Source: Pseudorhodobacter sp. E13 (GTDB lineage Bacteria > Pseudomonadota > Alphaproteobacteria > Rhodobacterales > Rhodobacteraceae). Taken from it: 64,000 nucleotides of DNA. How positions within the stretch are numbered: the first letter of the stretch is position 1; every line of letters starts with the position of its first letter. The position numbers and the translations under genes were made by a program. The notes beneath the pieces are model-generated. The model made no database searches. It saw nothing but the letters and a program-made list of their open reading frames with translations, and was not told the DNA's origin. Location: positions 1 through 64,000 of the forward strand of contig NZ_RPEN01000148.1 of assembly GCF_003991405.1 (NCBI RefSeq). The letters run 5' to 3'. This document shows positions 1 through 8,483 of the stretch, in pieces.

Positions 1-27
1 CCCCCTGCCCCCGCTCAGCCCCCCCGC

Positions 28-1038
28 TTAGCCTGCAGCCACCCCGGCCTCGGCAAAAGTGGCCATGCCAGAATGGCAGGCCACCGCCCCTTGCAACACG
101 CCAATCGCCAAAGCCGCGCCAGACCCTTCGCCAAGCCGCAACCCAAGGTTCAACAGCGGCTCTTTGCCCAGATGGCGCAGCAAGGCCGGATGCGCGCTTT
201 CGGCACTGACATGGCCTGCCACACAATGATCCAAGGCCCCCGCGTCCAACTGCGCCAAGACAGCCGCCGCCGCGCAGCAGATGAACCCGTCCAGAATAAC
301 CGGAATCCGCTCTTGCCGGGCGCGGGCAATCGCCCCGGCCATGGCCGCAATCTCGCGCCCGCCAAGGCAGCGCAACACCTCCAGCGGGTCGCGGGTTTGG
401 TGCAGCGCCAGACCTTCGGCCACCACCTGCGCCTTGCGCGCAAGGCCCGCATCATCCACCCCGGTGCCCCGGCCCACCCAATCCTCCACCGCGCCGCCGA
501 ACAAGGCGCAGGCAATCGCGGCGGCGGGGGTGGTGTTGCCAATCCCCATCTCGCCCGTCACCAACAGATCCGCTTGCGGGTCCACCGCGTTCCAACCGGT
601 TTGCAATGCGGCCAGAACCTCTGCCACATCCATCGCCGGGCTTTGGGTGAAATCGGCGGTGGGGCGATCCAGTTCCAGCGCATGCACCGACATCTGCGCG
701 CCAAAGGTCTTGGACAATTGGTTGATCGCCGCACCGCCGCCTTTGAAATTTGCCACCATCTGCACCGTCACCTCGGGCGGAAAGGCCGAAACCCCGCGCG
801 CCGCAACCCCATGATTGCCCGCAAAAATGATCACCTGCGGGGCGACAAGCCGCGGCCGGTCGCTGCCACGCCAACCCGCATACCATTGCGCCAACCCTTC
901 CAGCCGCCCCAAAGCACCCGGCGGTTTGGTCAATTGCCCATTGCGCGCCGCAGCCCCGGCAACAGCGGCGGCATCCGGTGCGGGGCCCTGTGCCAAAGCG
1001 GCGCGAAACCCGGATAAATCGGTGAAAGTTGCGGTCAT
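28..1038 (-). CDS. cobT: Nicotinate-nucleotide--dimethylbenzimidazole phosphoribosyltransferase
   Basis: This cytoplasmic enzyme transfers the phosphoribosyl group of nicotinate mononucleotide to 5,6-dimethylbenzimidazole, making alpha-ribazole phosphate for the lower ligand of cobalamin. The protein is 336 aa, a normal family length. It carries the N-terminal [11 protein letters not shown] block, the central [13 protein letters not shown] motif and a C-terminal [11 protein letters not shown] motif whose Glu (about residue 304) matches the family's catalytic Glu. An upstream open extension exists, but the start at MTATFTDL has AAGGAGG about 8 bases upstream. The gene is divergent from cobS with 81 bases between them, so the pair carries out the last steps of nucleotide-loop assembly. 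Confidence 0.96.
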   Translation of the reverse strand: MTATFTDLSGFRAALAQGPAPDAAAVAGAAARNGQLTKPPGALGRLEGLAQWYAGWRGSDRPRLVAPQVIIFAGNHGVAARGVSAFPPEVTVQMVANFKGGGAAINQLSKTFGAQMSVHALELDRPTADFTQSPAMDVAEVLAALQTGWNAVDPQADLLVTGEMGIGNTTPAAAIACALFGGAVEDWVGRGTGVDDAGLARKAQVVAEGLALHQTRDPLEVLRCLGGREIAAMAGAIARARQERIPVILDGFICCAAAAVLAQLDAGALDHCVAGHVSAESAHPALLRHLGKEPLLNLGLRLGEGSGAALAIGVLQGAVACHSGMATFAEAGVAAG

Positions 1039-1119
1039 GGGGCTGGCCTCCTTGTCGTTTTCTGTCACCTTGGCTACCGAAGGCGCAACCAGTTGACCAG
1101 TGCCGAAAGGGACCAAGAC

Positions 1120-1875
1120 GTGAGGCAAAACGACATAAGCGGCGCGCAACGCCTTGGCGCGGATGTGATGGGCGGCCTGCGCCTGCTCAGCCGCTTGCCG
1201 CTGCCGCAGAGCGATAGCATCCCCGGCCCCGCTGCCGCCTGGGCCTGGCCTGTGGCGGGGGTGGCGATCGGGGGCTTGGTGGCCGCTGTCGCCTATCTGA
1301 CCCAAGGCTTGGGCGCCCCGGTTGCGGCGGCTCTGGCGCTTGGGGCGCAAGCCATGATCACCGGGGCCATGCACGAAGACGGGCTGGCCGATACCGCCGA
1401 CGGGCTTTGGGGCGGCTGGGACAAGGCGCGACGGCTTACCATCATGAAAGACAGCCATATCGGCACCTACGGGGTCATGGCGCTGCTGGTCATCGCCCTG
1501 ATCCGGTGGAGCGCCCTTGCCGCGTTGATCGCGGGGGGGCATTGGGCGGCGATTGTTCTGGTCGCAGCCTTCAGCCGAGCGCCAATGGCGGTGTTGATGT
1601 GGGTTTTGCCCAACGCGCGGGGCAGCGGTCTGGCGCAATCCGTGGGCCGTGTTCCGGCGAAATCGGCAGCGGGGGCGGCCCTGCTGGGCGCGGCTGCGTT
1701 GCTTTGGCTGGGTGCCGCAGGCTTGCTTGCTGGCATCGCCGCAATTGGTGTTGTGCTTGCTCTGGCCCTTACCGCCCGCGCCAAGATCGGCGGGCAAACG
1801 GGCGACATTTTGGGCGCCTCACAACAACTGGCTGAAGCGGCTGCGCTTTCGGTGCTTGCAAGCCTTCTGGCCTAG
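1120..1875 (+). CDS. cobS: Adenosylcobinamide-GDP ribazoletransferase (cobalamin synthase)
   Basis: This polytopic membrane enzyme joins adenosylcobinamide-GDP with alpha-ribazole (phosphate), using the product of the neighbouring cobT. The protein is 251 aa from the chosen start. It has the family signature [11 protein letters not shown], a DSHIGTYG motif, and several hydrophobic Ala/Leu/Gly segments in the second half. I chose the GTG at 1120 because AAAGGGA (1106-1112) sits 7 bases before it. A TTG at 1093 in the same frame would add 9 residues and is the main alternative. No cobalamin riboswitch-like structure is visible in the short divergent region. Confidence 0.93.
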   Translation: MRQNDISGAQRLGADVMGGLRLLSRLPLPQSDSIPGPAAAWAWPVAGVAIGGLVAAVAYLTQGLGAPVAAALALGAQAMITGAMHEDGLADTADGLWGGWDKARRLTIMKDSHIGTYGVMALLVIALIRWSALAALIAGGHWAAIVLVAAFSRAPMAVLMWVLPNARGSGLAQSVGRVPAKSAAGAALLGAAALLWLGAAGLLAGIAAIGVVLALALTARAKIGGQTGDILGASQQLAEAAALSVLASLLA

Positions 1876-1926
1876 AGCGTTTCGCGTTTGATGATGCGCG
1901 ATGTATCAGGTGAAACGCGAAACGCT
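1876..1926. repeat. 14-bp perfect inverted repeat with 23-nt spacer
   Basis: AGCGTTTCGCGTTT (1876-1889) is repeated as its exact reverse complement at 1913-1926, beginning at the cobS stop codon. It lacks a T-tract on the plus strand. It may serve as the cobS terminator or be a dispersed intergenic palindromic element. Only one copy was seen in this window. Confidence 0.7.
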
Positions 1927-1941
1927 TTACCCCCCGAATGC

Positions 1942-1967
1942 AAAACGGCGGCCCCGAAGGGCCGCCG
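1942..1967 (-). terminator. Rho-independent terminator of carD
   Basis: A 9-bp G+C stem, CGGCGGCCC (1946-1954) with GGGCCGCCG (1959-1967), closes a 4-nt loop. Read leftward it is followed by TTTT (1945-1942). It lies 22 bases past the carD stop. Confidence 0.85.
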
Positions 1968-1989
1968 CTGCAGAATCTATCGCCTGAGA

Positions 1990-2499
1990 TCAGGCCGCGC
2001 GCGACATCAGCACATCGTCCACGGTCTTTTGCGCGCCTTTTTCATCCACGCCCGACACAGCCGCAACTTCGCGGGTCAACCGCTCCAGCGCGGCTTCATA
2101 CAACTGACGCTCGGAATACGACTGCTCGCGCTGGTCGTCGGTGCGATAAAGGTCGCGCACCACTTCCGCGATGGACAGCAGATCACCGGAGTTGATCTTT
2201 TGCTCATATTCCTGCGCCCGGCGCGACCACATCGCACGCTTCACGCGGGCTTTGCCCTTCAACGTGTCCAGCGCCTTGGTGATCAGATCGGGCGACGACA
2301 GCGACCGCATGCCGATTTCGGTGGCCTTATGGGTCGGAACCCGCAACGTCATCTTGTCCTTTTCAAAGGAGATAACGAAGAGTTCCAGATGCAGGCCCGC
2401 AATTTCCTGCTCTTCAATGGAAATGATGCGGCCAACCCCGTGGGCCGGATACACAACAAACTCGTTCGGACGAAAATCAGGCTTTTTGGTCTTTGTCAT
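1990..2499 (-). CDS. carD: CarD-family transcriptional regulator
   Basis: This 169-aa protein of the CarD/CdnL/TRCF family binds the RNA polymerase beta subunit and stabilises the open promoter complex. The N-terminal RNAP-interaction domain is evident from FRPNEFVVYPAHGVGRI followed by EEQEIAG (about residues 9-36). The rest is the helical, basic DNA-binding part. The ATG at 2499 is preceded by AAGGAAG. The gene stands alone between its own terminator (1942-1967) and a candidate promoter (2658-2686). In this group of bacteria CarD is expected to act at many promoters, including rRNA; that is family knowledge and is not seen here. Confidence 0.93.
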   Translation of the reverse strand: MTKTKKPDFRPNEFVVYPAHGVGRIISIEEQEIAGLHLELFVISFEKDKMTLRVPTHKATEIGMRSLSSPDLITKALDTLKGKARVKRAMWSRRAQEYEQKINSGDLLSIAEVVRDLYRTDDQREQSYSERQLYEAALERLTREVAAVSGVDEKGAQKTVDDVLMSRAA

Positions 2500-2657
2500 A
2501 CGGTCACTTCCTTATGCGGACGTCATCCATTCCGAACACAAAAGACCGAACGTGGCCCTGATGGCCTCGCCGATCCTAACGTGTGTCCGGAAATAATCCC
2601 CCCAAAAGCGTAGCAGCGCTGGGTCTGGTGTGGCGATCCTTGGTTGTCTGTCCGTAT

Positions 2658-2686
2658 TGTATAACACAGAATCGGCCTGATTCCAA
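2658..2686 (-). promoter_or_regulatory. Candidate promoter of carD
   Basis: Read leftward, TTGGAA (2686-2681) is followed 17 bases later by TATACA (2663-2658), a fair match to a housekeeping promoter. It lies about 160 bases before the carD start. The 292-base gap 2500-2791 holds nothing else I can support. Confidence 0.4.
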
Positions 2687-2791
2687 CAGGGGAAGAATCG
2701 CTGCCCTATGTTCAGGCGCGTTTCAAAACAATCCATTAGGCCATTGCGCGGGGCCGCAAAGCGCTTGCCGCAACGTCACCCGATTCGAGGC

Positions 2792-3130
2792 TCAGCCGCC
2801 CTCGCCCGGTGCTTCGGAGAAGTATTTGGACAGTTTGTCCGTCTCCCCATCCCGATCCTCATATCCCGGCAGCGGGTCTTTCTTGGACACGATGACCGGC
2901 CATTTTTCGGAATACTTACGGTTGAATTCCACCCATTTTTCCATGTCCGGCTCTGTATCCGGGCGGATGGCATCGGCGGGGCATTCCGGTTCACAGACGC
3001 CGCAGTCAATACATTCATCAGGATGGATGACCAGCATATTCTCGCCTTCGTAAAAGCAATCCACCGGACAGACTTCAACGCAGTCGGTGTATTTGCAAGC
3101 AATGCAGTTATCAATCACCACATAGGTCAT
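2792..3130 (-). CDS. fdxA: 7Fe ferredoxin, FdxA/AvFdI type
   Basis: This 112-aa soluble electron carrier closely resembles Azotobacter ferredoxin I. Cysteines at 9, 17 and 50 fit the 3Fe-4S site. Those at 21, 40, 43 and 46 fit the 4Fe-4S site, and Cys12 and Cys25 are extra. The pattern is the AvFdI pattern shifted by one residue. The conserved C-terminal region with KKDPLPG is present. The start at MTYVVID has AAGAGG upstream; a longer frame exists but lacks this site. The gene is last in a leftward series after the S4-protein gene (64-base gap). The partner redox enzyme is not identifiable from the neighbourhood. Confidence 0.93.
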   Translation of the reverse strand: MTYVVIDNCIACKYTDCVEVCPVDCFYEGENMLVIHPDECIDCGVCEPECPADAIRPDTEPDMEKWVEFNRKYSEKWPVIVSKKDPLPGYEDRDGETDKLSKYFSEAPGEGG

Positions 3131-3194
3131 GGCTGGCCTCTTATCTGGAATGCGCAAGATGCGTTCGGGCTTGTGGTTAAATCACCCGCGCCAA

Positions 3195-3548
3195 TCATTC
3201 AAGCGGCGATCCTGTCACATCTTCGCCGGGCGGGTCGAGGTCTTCGTAAAGCGATTGTGCCTCGGCGGCTGGCCCGCGCCGGGTGCCGGGGGCCAACATA
3301 CGGATCACGCGGGTCTGGTTGCCCATTGGAAAGATCAGCACATCGCCGGGGCCGATGGCATGGCCGGGTTTGGCCTGCCGCTGCCCGTTCAGGCGCAAAC
3401 GACCCTTGGAAATCACCGCCGCCGCAAGGTTCCGGGTTTTGAAAAACCGGGCATAGAACAGCCATTTATCAAGCCGGATTTTGCCCGATGCAGCGGAAAT
3501 ATCATCCTCTGCATCGGCGCTCTCTTGTTTGCCGCCACGTTTGGCCAA
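3195..3548 (-). CDS. S4-domain RNA-binding protein (Hsp15/HslR-like)
   Basis: The 117-aa protein has one S4 RNA-binding domain starting at about residue 23 (IRLDKWLFYARFFKTRNLA) and continuing through KGRLRLNG. The C-terminal tail is acidic. The family includes Hsp15, which binds stalled 50S subunits carrying nascent chains; that role is inferred. The start appears to be TTG at 3548, since no ATG or GTG lies between it and the S4 domain, with GGAAG upstream inside the end of the helicase gene. The 4-base gap to the helicase stop suggests translational coupling, so the two proteins may act on RNA together. Confidence 0.88.
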   Translation of the reverse strand: MAKRGGKQESADAEDDISAASGKIRLDKWLFYARFFKTRNLAAAVISKGRLRLNGQRQAKPGHAIGPGDVLIFPMGNQTRVIRMLAPGTRRGPAAEAQSLYEDLDPPGEDVTGSPLE

Positions 3549-3552
3549 AGCG

Positions 3553-6477
3553 TCAGATCTTCCCTTTCAGGGCTGCCAAGGCTGCGAAAGGATTGTCGGG
3601 GTCGATCTTCTTTTCGGGCCGCGCGGGGCGCGATTCGTATTTCTGCGGGCCGGATTGCGCGGGCTTGCCATGCGGCTTGCCGGACTTGCCCTTGCCCTTG
3701 AACCCGCCTTCGGGTTTCGGGCCACGGTCCTTGTTGCGCGCCTGCCCATCGGGTTTGCCTTGGCGTGCCGGGCGGTCGCCGCGCGGGGCGTTTTGCGGCG
3801 CCCCTGCCTCGGCTGTGGCACCGGGGGTTGCAGCGGCACGGTTGTCGCGGCGCGGGGGGCGGCGGTCTGCACGCGGGCGCGGGGCCCAAGTGAAGGTGAT
3901 GAAGCTTTCCATCTCTGCCGCAGGCGCATCTGCCGCAGCGTCAACAGTGGCCTCGGCTTCCGGCGCGGCTTCGGCTTTGTCTGCTTCCGCTTCTGCCGGG
4001 GCGTCTGCCGGGGCGTCTGGCACCTTGATCTTGGCCTCTGCGGCGGCGGCGGCGGCCGCAGCGGCGATATCTTCGGCGGTCAGCTCTTTGGGCGCGGCGG
4101 CCTTGGCTTTCACCCGCTCGCCCTTTTCGCCCTTATAGCCCAGACCGGCCATCAGATCGGCGAACTGGTCCAGCGTCATGCCGGTGATCGACAGCATGTC
4201 GGGGCTGGCCTCAAACCCGCCACGGCTGTCCTGGCCGCGCAACAAATCCGCCAAGCGTTCCAGCATATCAATGCGGATCGCGCGGCTACCAGCAGGGCGA
4301 TAGCCTGCCAGCGTGTAATGCTGCTTTGGCACATCCGCGAGGTTCGGGATCGTGACCAGACCGGGCGGCGGGCTTTCGGGGAATTCCTGCAAGCCATTGG
4401 CAAGCGACCACAAAACCAGCCGCAACCGGGTCGGCGCGGGCTTCAGCAAAGCCTGCTGAAAGATGGTATATTGGCCGAAACGGATGCCATGCTTGCGCAA
4501 CTGGCCGCGCGCCTCTTGGTCCAGCGCCTTGACCTCATCGGCCACATTTTCGCGCGGCAATACGCCCAATGCCTCAACCAGTTGAAAGGCGAACCCGCGC
4601 GCAAGGCCGGTCAGCGCCTCATCCCGGCTCATGGCCAGAAGCGGCTCGAACAGGGTCGCGACCTTGCGGTCAATGAAATGCTGCAAACGGCGCTTCACCT
4701 TTTCGGCGATGTCGGGGCCTGCATCTTCATCGACAAAGGCTTCGACAGTTGGGCGCAGCGGGTCGGCACCGGCCACCAGCTTACCCACGGCAGAGCTGCC
4801 CCACATCAGGCCCCCCTGCTCGGTGAAATCCAGTTCGGTGTCGGGCGCGTTGTAAAACTTGTCCGAGCGCAGATGGAATTCAGGCTTCAGCGCCTGCACC
4901 GCCGCCATGCGCAGCGTGCGCGCCTCATCGGGGGAGGAGCTGGCATCCTGCCGGAACCGGAACCCTTCCAGTTTCCCGACAAATTCACCCTCTACCGTCA
5001 CTTCGCCTTTGTCATTAACCTCGGCCACAAGGCTCTCCTTCTGCTTCAACCGGCGCATCAACACGGACGTGCGCCGATCAACAAATCGTTGGGTCAACCG
5101 CGCATGAAGCGCGTCTGACAAGCGGTCTTCTACAGCGCGAGTCGTCTCGCGCCAATGGGATTCGTCTGCAACCCAGTTTTTGCGTTGGGCAACATAGGTC
5201 CAGGTGCGGATAAAGGCCAATCGCTTGGACAATGTGTCAATGTCGCCCTCGGTCCGGTCAATGAACTTGATTTGCAGCGCCAACCAATCGGCGGGAATCT
5301 GCCCTTTGCGCAAATGATCAAAGATGATCTGCAACAGGCTGGCGTGTTCGGTGGTCGAAATGCCGCGGAAATCCGGAATGCGGCAGACATCCCAAAGCAG
5401 GCGCACATCCTGCGGGTTCCTGACGCGATCCGTGATCTCCGGCAGATTGGACAGAGTCTTGAGCGCGGTTACATCATCCGCATCCCGGGCGCGCGACAGC
5501 CATTCATCATCGGTATGACGTTCCAAGCTGCCGATCAGCCGTGAAACGGTGCCAAATTCCAACTGCTCATTGCGCCATGACAATTTGCGCACAGGCTGAA
5601 AGCGATGCTCTTCGATCGCTTCCACGATCTCATCGCTGAGCGGCCGCGCCTCGCCCGTGACGCCAAAGGTGCCGGAGGTCATGTGCCGCCCCGCCCGGCC
5701 TGCAATCTGCGCCAGTTCCTGCGGAAACAGCGCACGCATCCGGCGGCCATCGAATTTCACGGTCGAGGAAAACGCCACATGTTTGATATCGAGGTTCAAC
5801 CCCATGCCGATCGCATCGGTCGCCACCAGATAATCGACATCGCCGTTCTGATACAGATCCACCTGCGCATTGCGGGTGCGAGGCGACAGCGCGCCCATCA
5901 CCACGGCACAACCGCCCTTGGTGCGGCGGATCAGCTCGGCGATGGCATAGACATTTTCAACCGAGAACCCGACAATCGCGCTGCGCTCCGGCATCCGGCT
6001 GATTTTCTTTGACCCGGAATAGGTCAATTCCGACAGGCGGGGCCGCGCCATGAACTGCACCCCCGGCACCAGCGCCGCAATTGCCGGGCGCATCGTATCG
6101 GCCCCCAGAAACAGCGTTTCATGCAAGCCGCGCGCCCGCAGCAAACGGTCGGTGAACACATGGCCCCGCTCGGCATCGGCGCAAAGCTGAATCTCGTCAA
6201 TCGCAATGAAATCAGCCCCGATTTCCAGCGGCATCGCCTCTACCGTGCAGACCCAATATTGCGTGCGGTCCGGAACAATCCGTTCCTCGCCCGTCACCAG
6301 CGCCACCACACCGGGGCCACGTTGCGCGACGATGCGGTCGTAAACCTCACGCGCAAGCAGGCGCAGCGGCAGGCCGATCACCCCCGTGCGATGGGCCAGC
6401 ATCCGTTCAATCGCGTAATGGGTTTTGCCGGTATTGGTCGGTCCCAGAACCGCCGTTACCCGCGCGGTGCTGCGCAT
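3553..6477 (-). CDS. SUV3-like ATP-dependent RNA helicase (superfamily 2)
   Basis: This 974-aa protein begins almost directly with Walker A GPTNTGKT (residues 12-19). It has a DEIQ Walker B and a helicase C domain with QIAGRAGRH. It matches the bacterial relatives of mitochondrial SUV3, an RNA helicase that works with the RNA-degrading exoribonuclease machinery. The last roughly 200 residues are low complexity: an Ala/Glu-rich stretch, then Pro/Arg/Lys/Gly-rich sequence with repeated RP and GK pairs, probably a disordered RNA-binding tail. The start ATG at 6477 is 15 bases after the TPR-gene stop. The downstream S4 protein begins 4 bases after its stop. Confidence 0.9.
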   Translation of the reverse strand: MRSTARVTAVLGPTNTGKTHYAIERMLAHRTGVIGLPLRLLAREVYDRIVAQRGPGVVALVTGEERIVPDRTQYWVCTVEAMPLEIGADFIAIDEIQLCADAERGHVFTDRLLRARGLHETLFLGADTMRPAIAALVPGVQFMARPRLSELTYSGSKKISRMPERSAIVGFSVENVYAIAELIRRTKGGCAVVMGALSPRTRNAQVDLYQNGDVDYLVATDAIGMGLNLDIKHVAFSSTVKFDGRRMRALFPQELAQIAGRAGRHMTSGTFGVTGEARPLSDEIVEAIEEHRFQPVRKLSWRNEQLEFGTVSRLIGSLERHTDDEWLSRARDADDVTALKTLSNLPEITDRVRNPQDVRLLWDVCRIPDFRGISTTEHASLLQIIFDHLRKGQIPADWLALQIKFIDRTEGDIDTLSKRLAFIRTWTYVAQRKNWVADESHWRETTRAVEDRLSDALHARLTQRFVDRRTSVLMRRLKQKESLVAEVNDKGEVTVEGEFVGKLEGFRFRQDASSSPDEARTLRMAAVQALKPEFHLRSDKFYNAPDTELDFTEQGGLMWGSSAVGKLVAGADPLRPTVEAFVDEDAGPDIAEKVKRRLQHFIDRKVATLFEPLLAMSRDEALTGLARGFAFQLVEALGVLPRENVADEVKALDQEARGQLRKHGIRFGQYTIFQQALLKPAPTRLRLVLWSLANGLQEFPESPPPGLVTIPNLADVPKQHYTLAGYRPAGSRAIRIDMLERLADLLRGQDSRGGFEASPDMLSITGMTLDQFADLMAGLGYKGEKGERVKAKAAAPKELTAEDIAAAAAAAAAEAKIKVPDAPADAPAEAEADKAEAAPEAEATVDAAADAPAAEMESFITFTWAPRPRADRRPPRRDNRAAATPGATAEAGAPQNAPRGDRPARQGKPDGQARNKDRGPKPEGGFKGKGKSGKPHGKPAQSGPQKYESRPARPEKKIDPDNPFAALAALKGKI

Positions 6478-6492
6478 AGAGCTTGGCCTGCC

Positions 6493-7053
6493 TTACATTT
6501 CCTGCCCGGCTGCCTTGGTCTGCAACCGTTCCACCGCTTCCTTTACCCCGCTCAGATGGGGATGTATAGCAAGGGCCGCCTTATAGACCTGAAGCGCGCG
6601 CTCGTCCTGCTCGGTCTCTTCCAGAATGCGCGCGAAACCACTGAGCGCACCAAAATGCCGGGGGTTCAACCGCAGAACCTGCTGAATATCCGCAACCGAC
6701 GGGCCGAACTGCCCGGCCTGAAAATAGGCCGTAGCGCGGGCATTCCAGCCTTCGGCAAAATCGGGCGCATGGTCGATCACTGCGGTGAAATGCTCAATCG
6801 CTGCCTGCGTCTCGCCTGCGTCCATCGCGTCGCGCCCGCGTTGCAGCAACAAATCCATCGCCGCCGACCCGGATTTTGACCATTCACGCCAGATCTGCCG
6901 CTCCAGCCGCGCTGCTGCCGCAGGCTCGGCGCTTTGTAACTGCGTGAACAGGTCATCCAGCCCTGCGGCGAAGCTAGGCACAGGCGCAAAGCCGATCAAA
7001 ATCGGAAAAAGTGCCGCAACGATACGATTGTGAAAGGGTGCGCGTGGTTTCAT
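6493..7053 (-). CDS. Secreted tetratricopeptide-repeat protein
   Basis: The 186-aa protein has an N-terminal signal peptide (hydrophobic segment IVAALFPILIGF, ending near SFAA) and two to three TPR units. These are seen in AAIEHFTAVIDHAPDFAEGW, then the FGPSVADIQQ region, then DERALQVYKAALAI. It is therefore expected in the periplasm as a protein-protein adaptor; no partner can be named. I chose the ATG at 7053 because it gives a clean signal peptide, while longer in-frame versions read through non-coding-looking sequence. It is divergent from the SCP2 gene. Confidence 0.82.
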   Translation of the reverse strand: MKPRAPFHNRIVAALFPILIGFAPVPSFAAGLDDLFTQLQSAEPAAAARLERQIWREWSKSGSAAMDLLLQRGRDAMDAGETQAAIEHFTAVIDHAPDFAEGWNARATAYFQAGQFGPSVADIQQVLRLNPRHFGALSGFARILEETEQDERALQVYKAALAIHPHLSGVKEAVERLQTKAAGQEM

Positions 7054-7132
7054 AACATCAAGTGTAGCGTGCGCGCGGGGAAAAGCCATATCCTTTGCGC
7101 TCACTTTCAAGGGATCAAGGGAAGGAATACCG

Positions 7133-7417
7133 ATGAGTGCTGTGATTGATGCTGCCGTAACCGCGCTAAGCGCAAAGGTGCAAGGCTTTGATGGGGTTGC
7201 CAAATTCGTCGTAAACGGCGAAGGCGCGATCATGATCGACGATGCCGGCGTGCGGGCAGGCGATGAAGAAGCCGATGTCACGCTTAGCGCCGATGCCGAC
7301 GTGTTCGAGGCGATTCTGAACGGCGAGATGAACCCGACCACCGCCTTCATGACTGGCAAGCTGTCGGTCGATGGCTCGATGGGTATGGCGATGAAACTGG
7401 CCTCGGTTCTCGGCTGA
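7133..7417 (+). CDS. SCP2 sterol-binding domain protein
   Basis: This 94-aa protein is a single SCP2-like lipid-binding domain, recognisable by DVTLSADADVFEAILNGEMNPTTAF spread over residues 48-72 and then GKLSVDGSMGMAMKL. Such proteins have a hydrophobic tunnel and bind fatty acyl or sterol-like ligands; the ligand here is unknown. GGAAGG lies just before the ATG. The stop codon overlaps the start of the alpha/beta hydrolase gene, so lipid binding and lipid-ester hydrolysis are probably coupled. Confidence 0.9.
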   Translation: MSAVIDAAVTALSAKVQGFDGVAKFVVNGEGAIMIDDAGVRAGDEEADVTLSADADVFEAILNGEMNPTTAFMTGKLSVDGSMGMAMKLASVLG

Positions 7418-8349
7418 TGGGCGACGCCCCGCTGTTCAACCGACTGGCAGAAGGCCCTGAAAACGGGCAGGCCTATTGGCTCCGCACCGCTGACGGCACG
7501 CGGATCCGCATGGCGCATTGGCCAGCGGGGGAAAAAGGCACAGTTCTGCTGCTGCCGGGGCGCACCGAATATATCGAAAAATATGGCCGCGCGGCCGCCG
7601 AATTCGGTGCGCGCGGCTATGCCAGCGTGGTGATCGACTGGCGCGGCCAAGGGTTGTCAGACCGGCCAACACCTGACCCGATGGTCGGCCATGTTGACGA
7701 TTTTACATGCTATCAGAAAGACTTGGACGCCGTTCTTGCCAAAATGGATGAACTTGACCTGACCGGGCCACGGTATCTCGTGTCGCATTCCATGGGCGGC
7801 TGCATCGCCCTGCGGGCCTTGCTCAACGGGCTTGCCGTAAAGGCCACCGCCTTTTCCGCGCCAATGTGGGGCATCCGCATGGCCCCCGGCCTTGCCCCCG
7901 TGGCCCGCATCCTGTCCCGCAGCGCCAAGGCTCTGGGCCAAGGCCAGCGCTATGCCCCCGGCACCCTCGCGGCCAGCTATGTCACCTACACACCCTATCC
8001 GGGCAATGTCCTCACCCGCGATCCGGAAACCTATGCCTGGATGCAGGCCCAACTCGCCGCCCATCCGGAACTCGCCCTCGGCGGCCCCGGCCTGCACTGG
8101 CTGGATGAGGCGATGCGCGAATGTGATGCCCTCGCCCGCCTCCCCGCACCAGACCTGCCCTGCCTGTGCTTCTTGGGTGCCGAAGAAAAAGTGGTGGACC
8201 CTGCCCCCATCCACGCCCGCATGGCAAACTGGCCCAAGGGCAAACTGGCGCTGATCGCACAGGCCGAGCATGAGATCATGATGGAAATCCCCGCCACCCG
8301 GCAGACCTTCTACGACCAAACCGCAGCACTGTTCGATCAACACCGCTAA
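7417..8349 (+). CDS. Alpha/beta hydrolase, lysophospholipase (PldB)-like
   Basis: The 310-aa protein is a serine hydrolase of the lysophospholipase L2/monoglyceride lipase type. It shows the GRTEYIEKYG block, the WRGQGLSDRP oxyanion region and the nucleophile elbow VSHSMGG with Ser125. The acid is probably in the EEKVVDP region, and the His lies near AEHEIMMEIP. There is no signal peptide, so it should act in the cytoplasm or on the inner membrane face. It overlaps the SCP2 gene stop, suggesting coupled translation. Confidence 0.88.
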   Translation: MGDAPLFNRLAEGPENGQAYWLRTADGTRIRMAHWPAGEKGTVLLLPGRTEYIEKYGRAAAEFGARGYASVVIDWRGQGLSDRPTPDPMVGHVDDFTCYQKDLDAVLAKMDELDLTGPRYLVSHSMGGCIALRALLNGLAVKATAFSAPMWGIRMAPGLAPVARILSRSAKALGQGQRYAPGTLAASYVTYTPYPGNVLTRDPETYAWMQAQLAAHPELALGGPGLHWLDEAMRECDALARLPAPDLPCLCFLGAEEKVVDPAPIHARMANWPKGKLALIAQAEHEIMMEIPATRQTFYDQTAALFDQHR

Positions 8350-8400
8350 GGCATTCCCCATCTGCTGGGCCACCCGGCCCATCGCCCCTGCTTTCTTTTC

Positions 8401-8470
8401 GGCAAAAATATCCTCGGGGGGTCAGCTTTGGCCCTGCCAAAGCTGTTCGGGGGGCAGACAGCCCCCCGCC
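8401..8470. repeat. Intergenic palindromic module (copy 1)
   Basis: GGCAAAAATATCCTCGGGGG opens the element. It is followed by a 10-bp inverted repeat CAGCTTTGGC (8423-8432) / GCCAAAGCTG (8436-8445), then GGGGGGC (8449-8455) / GCCCCCC (8461-8467). It lies between convergent genes and may terminate both. The first and last parts recur at 14570-14636. Confidence 0.75.
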
Positions 8471-8483
8471 CCGGCCAGCCCTC

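Noticed and set aside
1039-1119. Cobalamin riboswitch between cobT and cobS
   Set aside because: The 81-base gap is too short for the full element and shows no B12-box-like sequence.
2512-2736. 74-codon leftward frame upstream of carD
   Set aside because: It spans the likely carD promoter and shows no family or coding character.
3481-5118. 545-codon rightward open frame
   Set aside because: Antisense to the SUV3-like helicase; no domain.
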